From CAYPIE01 sp964410665 (lineage in GTDB: Bacteria; Planctomycetota; Planctomycetia; Gemmatales; Gemmataceae), in assembly GCA_964410665.1 (NCBI GenBank), contig CAYPIE010000005.1, forward strand, positions 62,001 to 126,000: DNA of 64,000 nucleotides, read 5' to 3'. Under the pieces are notes generated by a model. It saw only the letters and a program-made list of their open reading frames with translations. It was not told where the DNA came from and searched no databases. Below, in pieces: positions 34,073 to 43,891 of this stretch (position 1 is the first letter of the stretch; every line of letters starts with the position of its first letter). The position numbers and the translations under genes are program-made.

Positions 34073-35254
34073 CTAAAACAGACTTGCAGGCTCGGCTTTT
34101 TGCACTTTGCGTAGGGCGAACAGCCCCGACAAACAACACATCCCAACTCCAGCCAACAGTACCCAGAGTGCTGTTTCCAGTTGCATCGTCATCGGGATTT
34201 TTTTCGTGGATCGGGTGATCACAAACAACACCCAGGCGATGAGAACCCCAGGGATATAGCTCAGAATCGCCAAATAGATCGCCTGTCGGACCACCACACT
34301 GGCGAGATACCCGTGGTCATAGCCTATGGCTTTCAGCGTGGCGTACTCCGGGAGTTGCTTGCTGATGTCGCTGGCGATTACTTGGTAAACAAACACGACA
34401 CCGACGATGAGGGCCACCGCCACCCCGATGCCAAAAATGACACCCACTGAGGTTTCCTGCAGCCAATAGCGTTGTTCTTGGGCCAGCAGTTGTTTACGTG
34501 TAAAAACCTGGACATCTTCAGGTAGACGTTCTTGCAGACTTTGTTGCATTGATTCTGGGGACCCGACGGAACGATCGATCGTCAGTAGTCCGAGGTTGGC
34601 TCGGGCCTGGGTGTTGATGCCGCTCGCCCGGGCATACGTTCGACGGCTGCTGATCAACAAACCATTGGAGGCAAAGCCGGCGCCGATTGTGAAACGACCA
34701 ACGACCTCGATCTGCTGGTTGCCAAGCTCCGTTCGCACGCCCGTTTCATTCTCGCCGAGGCCGTAAAGTGGTTGTGAGCGACGGTCCATCAGTACGGTGT
34801 CAAGCTGCGAAAGCTGGTTGAGACCCGCAGCAAACGACTCGGGTTGTCCGAAACGTTCCATCGCGAACACCGGATCTCCAACGGTGTAGGCCAGGAGCAT
34901 GATCGATTGCATTGCCTCTTGTTGCTTTGGCGAGGTATCCTTCTCGGGAGGATATTTCCAATTGAGGAAGCCGATGTGCAACGGCGAGGCCGTTTGCACG
35001 CCGGGCACGGTCAGGGCTTGAACCAGCCGGTCGTGGGGGATCGAGCGAGACTGTTGGAGGTTGACGTACTTACTTGAGACGATGATCAGGTCAAATTGCA
35101 GTTTATCGTAGATCTGCGTGGCGGTGGCCCGAACCGCTCCAAGAAAGCCGAGTTGCATGAAGATCAGGACAAGGGCAAACACCACTCCGGCGATGGCAAT
35201 GGCAGTACGCCCGGGCTGATGCCGCAGATTGTTCCAGGCGAGAGGGACACGCAT
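34073..35254 (-). CDS. DevC-type ABC exporter permease
   Basis: A 393-residue membrane protein of the DevC/MacB-FtsX fold: one N-terminal helix (residues about 17-40), a large extracytoplasmic domain, then three helices from about residue 265. The N terminus PLAWNNLRHQPGRTAIAIAGVVFA and the ending ALRKVQKAEPASLF are typical of DevC. DevBCA exporters move glycolipids or other envelope material with TolC. It lies three bases after the membrane-fusion partner. No ATPase gene is adjacent, so the energy source must come from elsewhere, for example the DevA-like protein at 58.8 kb. Confidence 0.85.
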   Translation of the reverse strand: MRVPLAWNNLRHQPGRTAIAIAGVVFALVLIFMQLGFLGAVRATATQIYDKLQFDLIIVSSKYVNLQQSRSIPHDRLVQALTVPGVQTASPLHIGFLNWKYPPEKDTSPKQQEAMQSIMLLAYTVGDPVFAMERFGQPESFAAGLNQLSQLDTVLMDRRSQPLYGLGENETGVRTELGNQQIEVVGRFTIGAGFASNGLLISSRRTYARASGINTQARANLGLLTIDRSVGSPESMQQSLQERLPEDVQVFTRKQLLAQEQRYWLQETSVGVIFGIGVAVALIVGVVFVYQVIASDISKQLPEYATLKAIGYDHGYLASVVVRQAIYLAILSYIPGVLIAWVLFVITRSTKKIPMTMQLETALWVLLAGVGMCCLSGLFALRKVQKAEPASLF

Positions 35255-35257
35255 AAG

Positions 35258-36493
35258 TCAATTGCTCTCCAGAGGCGACAAAGTGACGTTGACCTGGAGA
35301 TGAAGGTACTGTGCTGCCCGCTCGGCATTGTCTAACTGAATCAGAACATCGGCGACCCGCCGGTCCATATCTTCCACGGGATTCACCGGAAAGACTTCGT
35401 TTCGGCCAATAATTGAGTCGATATGGACCACCCGACCTGTCAAGGTCCTCGAGGGGGATGCGGCCGAGGATAGTCCCTTTTCTGCATCGGCTTGTTCGAG
35501 GACCTTGCTATGGATGCTGGCCTGAACCCCTTTGTCCGCGAACCATTGCCGCAGCAGAGGCAAGTCAGTCTCGTAAACCTCGGCCCGCACCATCACTGGC
35601 TCCAGACTCGCCAAGGTAAGAATAGGCTGGGTGCCAACCTGCTCACCAGGCTGGCTATGGATCTGAAGAATGGTACCCGCCCTGGGTGCTTTCAAGGTGG
35701 CATTGGCTTGCTGCAATTGTACCAACTCCAGGCTTTTTTGTAGGTAGGTCGTGGGAATTTCGGCGAGTAGACGGGTGAGGTTAGCTTTGGCAGTTTCGAG
35801 TTGAAGGTGGGCCGATTGGATGGCAAGGTCGCGGCTCTGCTCCGCTTTGCGGTGCTGAAGTTTCGCCGTCTCCACGGCCGCCTGGGCTTGCTGGACGGCG
35901 AAGGCTTGCTGAGCGCGCTGGCGTACCGTCACACCCGATCCAGCGGACTGGAGCCGGCTCAATTCCTGTCGCGCAAAGTCAAGCTTTTGGGTAAGGGCCT
36001 CGAGCTGTTGTTGTTGTAACTGCACATCCGTACGTTGGCTGGAGTTGAGTTGTGCAAGACTTGCCTTGGCTTCGGCAATCTGACTCTTGCCATAAGTTTG
36101 AGTGGCCTGGGCTTGGCTTTGCGCGGCGTCCAATTGTGCTTGGATCTGGGCCGCCTCGGCCTCGCGCAAGGCATGACTGGCCAAACGAACTAAGTTCTGC
36201 CCTTGGTCAACCTGATCACCCACTTTCACCAGAATGGTAGCGATGCGGTCACCGGGCGTTCCCGCCAAATTGACCAGTCCCTCGTGGGGCTCGATCCGTC
36301 CCAGTGCATTGACACGCAACCTCGCCTGGTTGGGAGGTTGCTCGGAGCGGTTTTGAGACCGAGTCGACCATAGACTTACTAGGCTGGGCCGTAACAGCAA
36401 CATGAGCACTGCACCGCCGAGGAACGCGAGGACTGCGACCAGGGGCAGAAGGGTTCGAGCCATGCGCTGCATGCTTCGCATCCGCTTGATCAT
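35258..36493 (-). CDS. DevB-type HlyD/membrane-fusion protein
   Basis: A 411-residue periplasmic adaptor: an N-terminal transmembrane helix (about residues 15-35, LLPLVAVLAFLGGAVLMLL), a first lipoyl half (GDRIATILVKVGDQVDQGQNLVRL), a long coiled coil rich in Ala/Gln/Leu, a second lipoyl half (APRAGTILQIHSQPGEQV) and a beta-barrel part. This is the DevB arrangement. The start is uncertain; ATG 36493 is taken, with later Met codons possible at 36481 and 36472. First gene of the two-gene unit; divergent from the hybrid kinase. Confidence 0.83.
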   Translation of the reverse strand: MIKRMRSMQRMARTLLPLVAVLAFLGGAVLMLLLRPSLVSLWSTRSQNRSEQPPNQARLRVNALGRIEPHEGLVNLAGTPGDRIATILVKVGDQVDQGQNLVRLASHALREAEAAQIQAQLDAAQSQAQATQTYGKSQIAEAKASLAQLNSSQRTDVQLQQQQLEALTQKLDFARQELSRLQSAGSGVTVRQRAQQAFAVQQAQAAVETAKLQHRKAEQSRDLAIQSAHLQLETAKANLTRLLAEIPTTYLQKSLELVQLQQANATLKAPRAGTILQIHSQPGEQVGTQPILTLASLEPVMVRAEVYETDLPLLRQWFADKGVQASIHSKVLEQADAEKGLSSAASPSRTLTGRVVHIDSIIGRNEVFPVNPVEDMDRRVADVLIQLDNAERAAQYLHLQVNVTLSPLESN

Positions 36494-36646
36494 AAGAGGG
36501 CTAATCTCCCGCCTGGAATGTAGGGCCCAGTTACTGCGTGTCACGATCGTACGTAGCCAGGCCAACGCTGACAATCCTATTCAGTTGGCTGGTGGTAAGG
36601 ATAAAATACAGTCCTTGTCCAACGACCATACCCTTACGAGGTGGCC

Positions 36647-39600
36647 ATGCGACTGGGAATCGCCCTGAAGCTGAGTCTTGGTGCAATCGCCCTCGTGCTC
36701 ACCATGACCTGGGTCACCGGCTATTTATACTATGCCACTGCGCATGATGTGCTGGTCCAACATGAGATCATCGATCTACAGGATGAGACCTCGCTTCGGG
36801 CCCGCGAATTGCAGGCGTCGTTGGAACAACTCCGTGCCGATGCCCTCACGGTGGCTGCCAAGCTTGGCGGGCCATCCGAGCCACCCGTGCATCACGATGC
36901 GAACCCAGGCGATCGCCAGCTGAATGAACTCAAGTCGCGTTTTCGACGTCATCGCGAAATCGTCGACGTGCGCCTGCTGTACACGAGGCAAGGACAAGTT
37001 CGCGAACGCTGGCGGTTGGCCCAGCCGAAACCGGAAATGCCGCTCGAAGCAATGCCAACGCAGCCGAAGGATTGGAGCGATGACCAGGAATACCAAGCGG
37101 CAAAAACCACCCCTTGGGGTGAGGTATACTGGGGTGAAGTGCAGGTGTCGGCTCACGACACACGCGGCACACCTCGGCAGCGGCTGACCATCCTGGTGCC
37201 GGTTCGGTCGCAGACCCAACCAGACACCTCGGAGACGCTGCGCGTCGAAATCGACTTCAACCAGTTGGTTGCGCGCTTTCATCAGATGCCTCGACATCTG
37301 GTCTACCTCATCGATGAGCAAGATCGTCTGTTGGTGACTCCGTTCGGCTTGGCTCAAGATGGCACACCACGACGACTTTCAGAGGACGCGTTTCTCCAAC
37401 CGGTCGTGACCGAGGCCGAGCGACTGATCGCGGTGATGGACCCGGTTCGTGGGCTGAAAACCGCGCCGCTACCAGCTGAGAAACAACCGCTTGTCAGTGG
37501 CAAACACGCGTTCTGGCTCGTGTCGAGTCAGACGCTGCCTCCACCTGAGGTGTTTGACCGGATGGCACTTGATCGGCAGATGCGTCGACTCCATGTGGAA
37601 TTTCCCTCGGTGCGGTTTGGTCGGGTCGATCCACGAGCTAGCCGGATCAACATTTCCTGTCGGGATCGCCACCGCCTCGAGCAGGTCATGCAGAGGATCC
37701 GTCCAAAGCTGAAGCTGACCGAGCAGATGGCTCGGTATGATGAGGTACTACAGTGGAACGAGCCAGTCTACTGTCAACGATTCTCCTTTCAGTATGTGAC
37801 TTTTACGGTCCCCGCTGGGACCAATGCGGAACCGAACAACCGCGCCAGACGCTATCGTTTGGTGATGGGGATTGCCCGTGAGGAGATCTCAGACGATATT
37901 GCCTCCGCACATCAAGGAATTTTGTGGCTGACGATTGCACTGGCCTGTGGCGCTGCGGTGGGTGCCCTGTTTTTCTCATCGATCTTAACCCGCCCGCTAA
38001 AACGGATGATTCACGCCGCGGATCGGCTGGCCCGCGGGGAGACCAAAGACTTACCCTTGCCAATCCATCACAAGGATGAGATCGGCAACTTAGCCCGCGC
38101 CTTCGAGCGAATGATGACCCAGGTGCAGGAACGGAATGCCGCGTTGGCCGCGAGCGAAGCTCACGTGCGAACACTACTTGATAGTGCAGCCGACGCGATC
38201 TTCACTCTCGATGCCGACGGTCGATTGGTTTCGTTCAATCGTGCAGCGGTGCGCTTGTTCGGCTATGAAGAAGCCGAAGCACGTGGGAAAAGTTATCGGG
38301 AGTTTATTGCCCAGCCGGAAGAGATCCAGGATTCGCGATTGGGAATCGAACCGGTCGAGTCGTTCGAGCAAACCCTTACCGCCTCGCGCTTACGCCGGGA
38401 AGCGGGGGTCCGGCGTGAGCTCTGGGCGCGGCGGAAGGATGGCACGGTGTTCCCAGCCGAAGTGTCATTAAATGAGGTTCCCCTGTCGGGAAGCGCACAC
38501 CGGCTCTATGCAGTGATTCTTCGCGATATTACGGCACGCAAAGAGCAGGAAGAACAGATCCGACTGCTCAACATGGATCTCGAGCGGCGGGTTGCAGAAC
38601 GAACGGCCGAATTAGTTCAGGCCAATCATACCCTCGAACAGGCCCGGGATCTGGCCCTTGAATCGGCCCGCACTAAAGATGCGTTCTTAGCCACGATGAG
38701 CCATGAGCTTCGCACACCTCTGAATGCGATTATTGGCTATTGCGAGTTCCTCCAAGAAGAGTTGCAGACCAATCCTTTGGAAGAGACCTTGGGAGACCTT
38801 CAGAAGATTGAAAGCGCAGGCCGGCACTTGCTAACGCTGATCAATGACATTCTCGACCTGGCCAAGATCGAAGCGGGCAAAATGCAACTCGAGCCTCGGG
38901 AGTTTCCCGTCGCGCCGTTGTTGACCGAACTGCGCGATCTGCTCGCCCCGTTGATGCGAGCCCGGGATAACCGCTTCCAGGTGTACGTTGATCCACACGT
39001 TGGAACTATGTATGCAGATCGCACCCGAGTCCGCCAGGTGCTCCTCAACCTGTTGAGTAACGCGAACAAATTCACCGAGGCCGGTGAAATCGAGCTGGGC
39101 GTGAAACGGGAGGCACACGACGAACAGCCATGGCTCGTGTTCGCCGTCCGCGACACCGGCAAGGGGATGAAGGAAGCGGAAGTCCAACGACTGTTCACTG
39201 CTTTCTACCAGGCCGATTCAACCAGCACACGCAAACACGAAGGGACTGGTCTTGGTCTGACCATCAGTCGACGTATTTGTAATCTCATGGGTGGTGATAT
39301 TTCGGTGAAGAGTACGTTTGGGATCGGTTCGACTTTTACCGTCCGCCTGCCCGCCACCCTTCGCATGCTTCCAGCGCGTGCCAACCCCGAACACTCCCCC
39401 GATCCTTCCTTCCGAGCCGTTCGCGCACCCAGACGCTTTCCGCTGATCCTGGTCGTGGATGATGATGCCGATGTCCGCGATTTAATGACGCGATTTCTAC
39501 TCCGTGAAGGCTATCGGGTACGCACGGCGGCCAACGGCGAGGAAGGGGTGAGACTGGCCCGTGAGCTCCATCCGTCGGCGATTACTCTGGACGCGATGAT

Positions 39601-40183
39601 GCCGGGTGTCGATGGCTGGTCGGTGCTAGCTACCTTGAAGTCGGACCCTCAGACTGCGGCAATTCCGATTGTCATGGCGACCATTCTCGATGACCAAACG
39701 CGTGGCTTCGCACTTGGAGCGAGCGACTACATCACCAAGCCAGTCGACCGAGATCGGTTGCTCCAAGTGCTCGGTCAGCATCTACCAGAACACACCGATC
39801 CGATTCTGGTGGTGGAGGATGATTCGGATACGCGGGAGCTCATCCGAAGGGTGCTCGAGCGTGAGGCGTGGCGGGTCATCGAGGCCAAGGACGGTCAGGC
39901 GGCCTTAGAGGCGGTGGACCGGGAGCGACCAGGGTTAATTCTTCTGGATTTGATGATGCCGACCATGGACGGTTTTACCTTTGCATCCACCTTGCGTCAG
40001 CGCGGCGAGCATGCCTCCATTCCGATCATTGTGGTGACTGCGGTCGATCTTACTCCCGATGAGCAGATGCGTCTCAATGGTGGGGTACAGCAAATTCTTC
40101 AAAAGGGATCCTACACGCCTGAACTGCTTTTGCAGGAGATACGGATCCGTGTCGAGCAGTTTCTGCGGCAACAGCCTAGTTAG
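36647..40183 (+). CDS. Membrane hybrid sensor histidine kinase with two receivers
   Basis: A 1178-residue protein: helix 1 (about 5-28), an extracytoplasmic sensor of roughly 390 residues without a family I recognise, helix 2 (about 425-447), HAMP, a PAS domain (about 505-640), the DHp with phospho-acceptor His686 in FLATMSHELRTPLNAIIGY, an ATP-binding domain (LLNLLSNANKF, DTGKGM, GTGLGLTI), a first receiver with Asp982 and a second with Asp1101 (LILLDLMMPTMDG). The start at 36647 has GAGG five bases before it. A single-domain receiver and a cyclase follow on the same strand, so the output is likely phosphorelay to these. Confidence 0.92.
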   Translation: MRLGIALKLSLGAIALVLTMTWVTGYLYYATAHDVLVQHEIIDLQDETSLRARELQASLEQLRADALTVAAKLGGPSEPPVHHDANPGDRQLNELKSRFRRHREIVDVRLLYTRQGQVRERWRLAQPKPEMPLEAMPTQPKDWSDDQEYQAAKTTPWGEVYWGEVQVSAHDTRGTPRQRLTILVPVRSQTQPDTSETLRVEIDFNQLVARFHQMPRHLVYLIDEQDRLLVTPFGLAQDGTPRRLSEDAFLQPVVTEAERLIAVMDPVRGLKTAPLPAEKQPLVSGKHAFWLVSSQTLPPPEVFDRMALDRQMRRLHVEFPSVRFGRVDPRASRINISCRDRHRLEQVMQRIRPKLKLTEQMARYDEVLQWNEPVYCQRFSFQYVTFTVPAGTNAEPNNRARRYRLVMGIAREEISDDIASAHQGILWLTIALACGAAVGALFFSSILTRPLKRMIHAADRLARGETKDLPLPIHHKDEIGNLARAFERMMTQVQERNAALAASEAHVRTLLDSAADAIFTLDADGRLVSFNRAAVRLFGYEEAEARGKSYREFIAQPEEIQDSRLGIEPVESFEQTLTASRLRREAGVRRELWARRKDGTVFPAEVSLNEVPLSGSAHRLYAVILRDITARKEQEEQIRLLNMDLERRVAERTAELVQANHTLEQARDLALESARTKDAFLATMSHELRTPLNAIIGYCEFLQEELQTNPLEETLGDLQKIESAGRHLLTLINDILDLAKIEAGKMQLEPREFPVAPLLTELRDLLAPLMRARDNRFQVYVDPHVGTMYADRTRVRQVLLNLLSNANKFTEAGEIELGVKREAHDEQPWLVFAVRDTGKGMKEAEVQRLFTAFYQADSTSTRKHEGTGLGLTISRRICNLMGGDISVKSTFGIGSTFTVRLPATLRMLPARANPEHSPDPSFRAVRAPRRFPLILVVDDDADVRDLMTRFLLREGYRVRTAANGEEGVRLARELHPSAITLDAMMPGVDGWSVLATLKSDPQTAAIPIVMATILDDQTRGFALGASDYITKPVDRDRLLQVLGQHLPEHTDPILVVEDDSDTRELIRRVLEREAWRVIEAKDGQAALEAVDRERPGLILLDLMMPTMDGFTFASTLRQRGEHASIPIIVVTAVDLTPDEQMRLNGGVQQILQKGSYTPELLLQEIRIRVEQFLRQQPS

Positions 40184-40195
40184 GAGAGGATGCCG

Positions 40196-40570
40196 ATGCC
40201 GAAAATCCTGTTAGTGGAAGACAACGAAATGAACGTCGACATGCTTTCCCGTCGGTTACGCAAACGAAATTTCGACGTCGTGGTGGCTGTCAACGGGATG
40301 GAAGCCTTAAGCAAAGCTCGCGAGGAACGGCCAGCACTGATTCTCATGGACGTGGAGTTACCCGACATCGACGGCTGGGAAACCACCCGTCGTCTGCGTG
40401 CGGATCCTACAACCGCGGCCATTCCCATCATCGCCGTGACCGCACATGCGATGGATGCCCACCGCGAACGTTCGCTGGCCGCGGGCTGTACGGAATTTGA
40501 GACCAAGCCGATCGACTTTGCCCGCCTGACGGCGAAAATCGAGCATCTGCTTCCACCCACGAGCGGTTAG
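40196..40570 (+). CDS. Single-domain response regulator (DivK-like)
   Basis: A 124-residue stand-alone receiver: KILLVEDNEMNVDML with the acidic pair, the phospho-acceptor Asp in LILMDVELPDIDGW, VTAHAMDA with the switch Thr, and ETKPIDF with the conserved Lys. The sequence order and length are those of DivK/CheY-type proteins that shuttle phosphate or bind kinases. ATG 40196 is chosen since AGGAGAGG is too close to ATG 40190. It lies 12 bases after the hybrid kinase and 58 bases before the cyclase. Confidence 0.9.
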   Translation: MPKILLVEDNEMNVDMLSRRLRKRNFDVVVAVNGMEALSKAREERPALILMDVELPDIDGWETTRRLRADPTTAAIPIIAVTAHAMDAHRERSLAAGCTEFETKPIDFARLTAKIEHLLPPTSG

Positions 40571-40628
40571 ACGCCCGACGAAGGCGGTCATCAGGCTCTG
40601 AAATCAGCATCGTTCCGGGGACTCCAGC

Positions 40629-42179
40629 ATGCTCCACTGGTTTGAACGGGCACGCCAGGAACTTGATCAGCAGATCCAGGCGACCCGGACCGCCATCGAT
40701 CAACTGCACCAGCAGTTACCCGCCACCGCAGCGTCAGAAATTGTCGAAGTCGTCGACCGCCTGCGTCGCGCTGGGAACAAGCTACACACTGAGCTCACAG
40801 CGATTCCGGATACCGCCGTGCGCCAGCCTGGGGACTGGCCTCGGTGGCGTCATGAATTACTCAACCCTCCAAATCAAATTATCAACTATTGTGAGTATCT
40901 TTTTGAAGATCTCGTAGAACCATCGCAGTCGAGCCTGGGTGTGGCAATTGACGCGGTTGGCCGGGCTGCTCGTGCGTTGCCCCGTGCGATATTCGCCCTG
41001 TTCCCACGCGACACACACGAGACTGACGCAACAGCACTTGGATGGCGCGATCCACCGACCCCGATCTCCCAGGACCCCGATCGCCTGCGTGGCAAGTTGT
41101 TGGTGGTCGATGACCAGGAGCTTGCCCGCGATTCTTTGGCGCGCTGGCTGGTTGCTCAGGGGCATCAGGTGGAGACTGCCCAGGATGGTACCACCGCGTT
41201 GGATCAGGTGAGCCGTGGGGAGTTTGACCTCATCCTGCTGGATGTGGTCATGCCGGGCCTATCGGGTGAGGAGGTCTTAGGCCAGCTAAAACGCGATCCC
41301 AGCAGCCATCATGTCCCCGTGATCATGATTTCGGCTGTGGATGAACTCGATCGTGTGGTCCGATGTATTGAGATCGGTGCGGAGGACTATCTGCCCAAAC
41401 CGTTCGAGCGTGTCTTGCTCGAAGCCCGGATTGGGGCATGTCTGGAGAAGAAGCAATTCCGTGACCGGGAGCGTGTATATCTTCGTCAGCTTGAGTTTGA
41501 GAAGGAACGTTACAATAACCTCCTCCATCAAATCCTACCTGCTCCCATCGTCGCCGAACTCACGCGTACAGGGCAGGTGTCCGCACGTCGCTATGAGCAA
41601 GTCGCGGTATTGTTTGCCGATGTGGTAGGGTTTACGACCTTTTGTAACGAGCATCCTCCTGAGGAGGTGGTGCAACATCTCCAGATGCTGGTGCGTGCCT
41701 TTGAAGAAGTTGCCGCTCGCGTTGGAGTGCAGAAGATTAAGACGAGCGGGGACTCGTTTATGGCGGCGGCAGGGTTGCTCGAGCCGGTTGCCAATCCGGT
41801 CCAAGCGTGTGTCGAGTGTGGTTTAGAAATGTTCGAGGTTGCCAAGCAAACGCCACCCTATTGGGAACTGCGAATTGGCATTCACGTCGGATCCGTGGTC
41901 GCTGGTGTGTTGGGTAACCGACATGATCTGTTTGATCTTTGGGGAGATACGGTCAACACTGCAGCACGCTTGGAGCAATCCGGGATGCCAAGTCGAATCA
42001 CTCTCAGCCGGCTGGCCTGGCAGACGATCGAACATCAAGCGCATGGAATTCCTTTAGGCGAGGTCGATCTTAAGGGGAAGGGCCCAGTGGAAATCGTTTG
42101 TTTTCACTCCTTTCACCAGGATGAGCAGAAGGGCGAGGCTTTGAGCCCGAGGCAGTTGGGTCAGGAGGGCTCGGCCTGA
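40629..42179 (+). CDS. DHp-like, receiver and class III adenylyl cyclase fusion
   Basis: A 516-residue cytoplasmic protein. The N terminus (about 15-115) contains His75 in WRHELLNPPNQIINYCEYL, clearly like the DHp helix of the neighbouring kinase (SHELRTPLNAIIGYCEFL), but with no ATPase domain. A receiver follows (KLLVVDDQEL, Asp205 in LILLDVVMPG, LPKPF). The cyclase domain has metal Asp331 (FADVVGF) and Asp375, adenine-selecting Lys371 and Asp436 (LFDLWGD), and Asn443/Arg447 (NTAARLE). All catalytic residues are present, so it should make cAMP when its receiver is phosphorylated. Its end overlaps the convergent kinase gene by 19 bases. Confidence 0.9.
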   Translation: MLHWFERARQELDQQIQATRTAIDQLHQQLPATAASEIVEVVDRLRRAGNKLHTELTAIPDTAVRQPGDWPRWRHELLNPPNQIINYCEYLFEDLVEPSQSSLGVAIDAVGRAARALPRAIFALFPRDTHETDATALGWRDPPTPISQDPDRLRGKLLVVDDQELARDSLARWLVAQGHQVETAQDGTTALDQVSRGEFDLILLDVVMPGLSGEEVLGQLKRDPSSHHVPVIMISAVDELDRVVRCIEIGAEDYLPKPFERVLLEARIGACLEKKQFRDRERVYLRQLEFEKERYNNLLHQILPAPIVAELTRTGQVSARRYEQVAVLFADVVGFTTFCNEHPPEEVVQHLQMLVRAFEEVAARVGVQKIKTSGDSFMAAAGLLEPVANPVQACVECGLEMFEVAKQTPPYWELRIGIHVGSVVAGVLGNRHDLFDLWGDTVNTAARLEQSGMPSRITLSRLAWQTIEHQAHGIPLGEVDLKGKGPVEIVCFHSFHQDEQKGEALSPRQLGQEGSA

Positions 42180-43879
42180 TGCGTACCCGTCGCGAACCTG
42201 AGGCCATGATCGACTTGCTCAACCGGTGGTTCATAGCGCTCACCCACTCGTTCTGGTACACGGATCAGCGGCTCACGTGGCAGGGGGAGGTCGATCCCTG
42301 GAGCGCCGCTCACCCAGCGGGGCAGCGCGATGGTAAACGTACTGCCGCGGCCAAGTTCGCTGGTCAAGCCAATCTCTCCCCCGAGCAGCTTGGTTAACTC
42401 GCGAACGATCGACAATCCCAGACCGCTCCCTCCCTGTTCGCGCGTCATCGGGTTGGCCCCTTGCCGAAACTTGTCAAAAATCGCCTCCCGATCTTCTGGA
42501 GCGATGCCGACTCCGGTATCCATGACGGTGAGCAAGATCCAGCCGCCTTCGGCCGCGGCCCGTAATTGGACCCGTCCGCCTTCTGGGGTAAATTTGATTG
42601 CATTGGAGAGCAGGTTGACCAGGATTTGTCGCACTTTCACCGGGTCTTGACGTACGGGGGGTAATTCCTCCGGTGCGATCCAGCGTAGGTCGATCCGCTT
42701 CTTCTCTGCGAGCGGACGGAACTGGTTGACCAGCCCCTCACACAACCCGGCCAACGCCAATTCCTCGGGGCGAACTTCCATTTTGCCGGCTTCAATCTTG
42801 GCCAGGTCGAGGATGTCATTGATCAACGCCAGTAGTTCCTGGCCGCTGGTGCGAATATTGACGACCCAGCGCTCCTGCTTGTCCGGCAACGAAGCCGAGA
42901 GGAGGACATCGCTGAAGCCTAAAATATTGTGCAAAGGTGTGCGCAGTTCATGGCTCATCGTGGCGAGAAAATCACTTTTGAGGCGGTTGGACTCATAGAG
43001 GGCCATGTTGAGGCGGGCCAGCTCATCCAGCTTGCGATCGAGATCGCCGTTGAGCTTGCGTTGACTCTCCTGCATGCTGACTAGGTTCCGTAGCATGCGG
43101 TTAAAGGCATAACTGAGGTCCTCAAACTCATCCCCAGAGTGGATCTCACTACGAACATTCAACTCCCCAGCGGCTATCGCATCACTGACTTCCTTGAGAT
43201 GCTTGACCGGCTTGACAATGATATAGCGAACAATCAGATAGCAGCCCGCCATGAGGAGCAGGGCCGTAATCAGGGCCGTGCTGATCAACAACGCACGGTT
43301 GACATGGACACCACTCTCGATGGCGCTAGTAGACAGGCGAATACTAACAAGACCCATAAGATCCCCGACCTTCAAATCGGGGTATTGCTCCCGATCGGGA
43401 CCGGCTTGGCGGTGACACTGGATGCAGGACTCACTCGCGCGGACCGCCCCGTAGTAGTAAAACAATCCCTGGGCGGGAAGTGAGCGAGTTTCCTCGTTTT
43501 TGCTGGGGTCATTCAGAAACCGGTTGAGGATCCCTCGTTCATCCGAATCGGCTTTGTGCTCGGGTTTCTTGGCATCGGGTTTCAGGAGCTTATAGATGTA
43601 GCGACTCTGGTCCTCGGGCCAGCGCTCCTCGGCCTGGCGCTGAAATTGCTCCATGGCACGGCGCCGCTCGGAGGAGACCAGATGTAATTTGTCGACAAAG
43701 GGAGCAAATAGCAGCCGCCCGGTCATCTCGGTCTGGTCGTAGGCGAGATGCTCGGTTTGCCAGGCGTAAAGCCAAAAGCTCCCCGTGATCAACAGTACCG
43801 TCACGCCTCCCAGCAAAAACCGGCATTTGCGTTCCAGGCTGGTTTCGCCGAGCAATCGTTTGAACGCTCGATAGGACAT
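42161..43879 (-). CDS. Sensor histidine kinase with haem-c (Tll0287/DUF3365-like) sensor
   Basis: A 572-residue kinase: helix 1 (about 21-40), an extracytoplasmic domain ending in SCIQCHRQ (Cys152, Cys155, His156), a CxxCH site for covalent haem c in a Tll0287-like sensor, helix 2 (about 196-222), HAMP, DHp with His310 (FLATMSHELRTPLHNILGF) and an ATP-binding domain (LVNLLSNAIKF, DTGVGI, GSGLGLSI). Such sensors probably read redox state, O2 or NO. There is no receiver in this protein. It lies 12 bases after mutM on the same strand. Confidence 0.9.
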   Translation of the reverse strand: MSYRAFKRLLGETSLERKCRFLLGGVTVLLITGSFWLYAWQTEHLAYDQTEMTGRLLFAPFVDKLHLVSSERRRAMEQFQRQAEERWPEDQSRYIYKLLKPDAKKPEHKADSDERGILNRFLNDPSKNEETRSLPAQGLFYYYGAVRASESCIQCHRQAGPDREQYPDLKVGDLMGLVSIRLSTSAIESGVHVNRALLISTALITALLLMAGCYLIVRYIIVKPVKHLKEVSDAIAAGELNVRSEIHSGDEFEDLSYAFNRMLRNLVSMQESQRKLNGDLDRKLDELARLNMALYESNRLKSDFLATMSHELRTPLHNILGFSDVLLSASLPDKQERWVVNIRTSGQELLALINDILDLAKIEAGKMEVRPEELALAGLCEGLVNQFRPLAEKKRIDLRWIAPEELPPVRQDPVKVRQILVNLLSNAIKFTPEGGRVQLRAAAEGGWILLTVMDTGVGIAPEDREAIFDKFRQGANPMTREQGGSGLGLSIVRELTKLLGGEIGLTSELGRGSTFTIALPRWVSGAPGIDLPLPREPLIRVPERVGERYEPPVEQVDHGLRFATGTHQAEPS

Positions 43880-43891
43880 GGCTGGGCTCCG

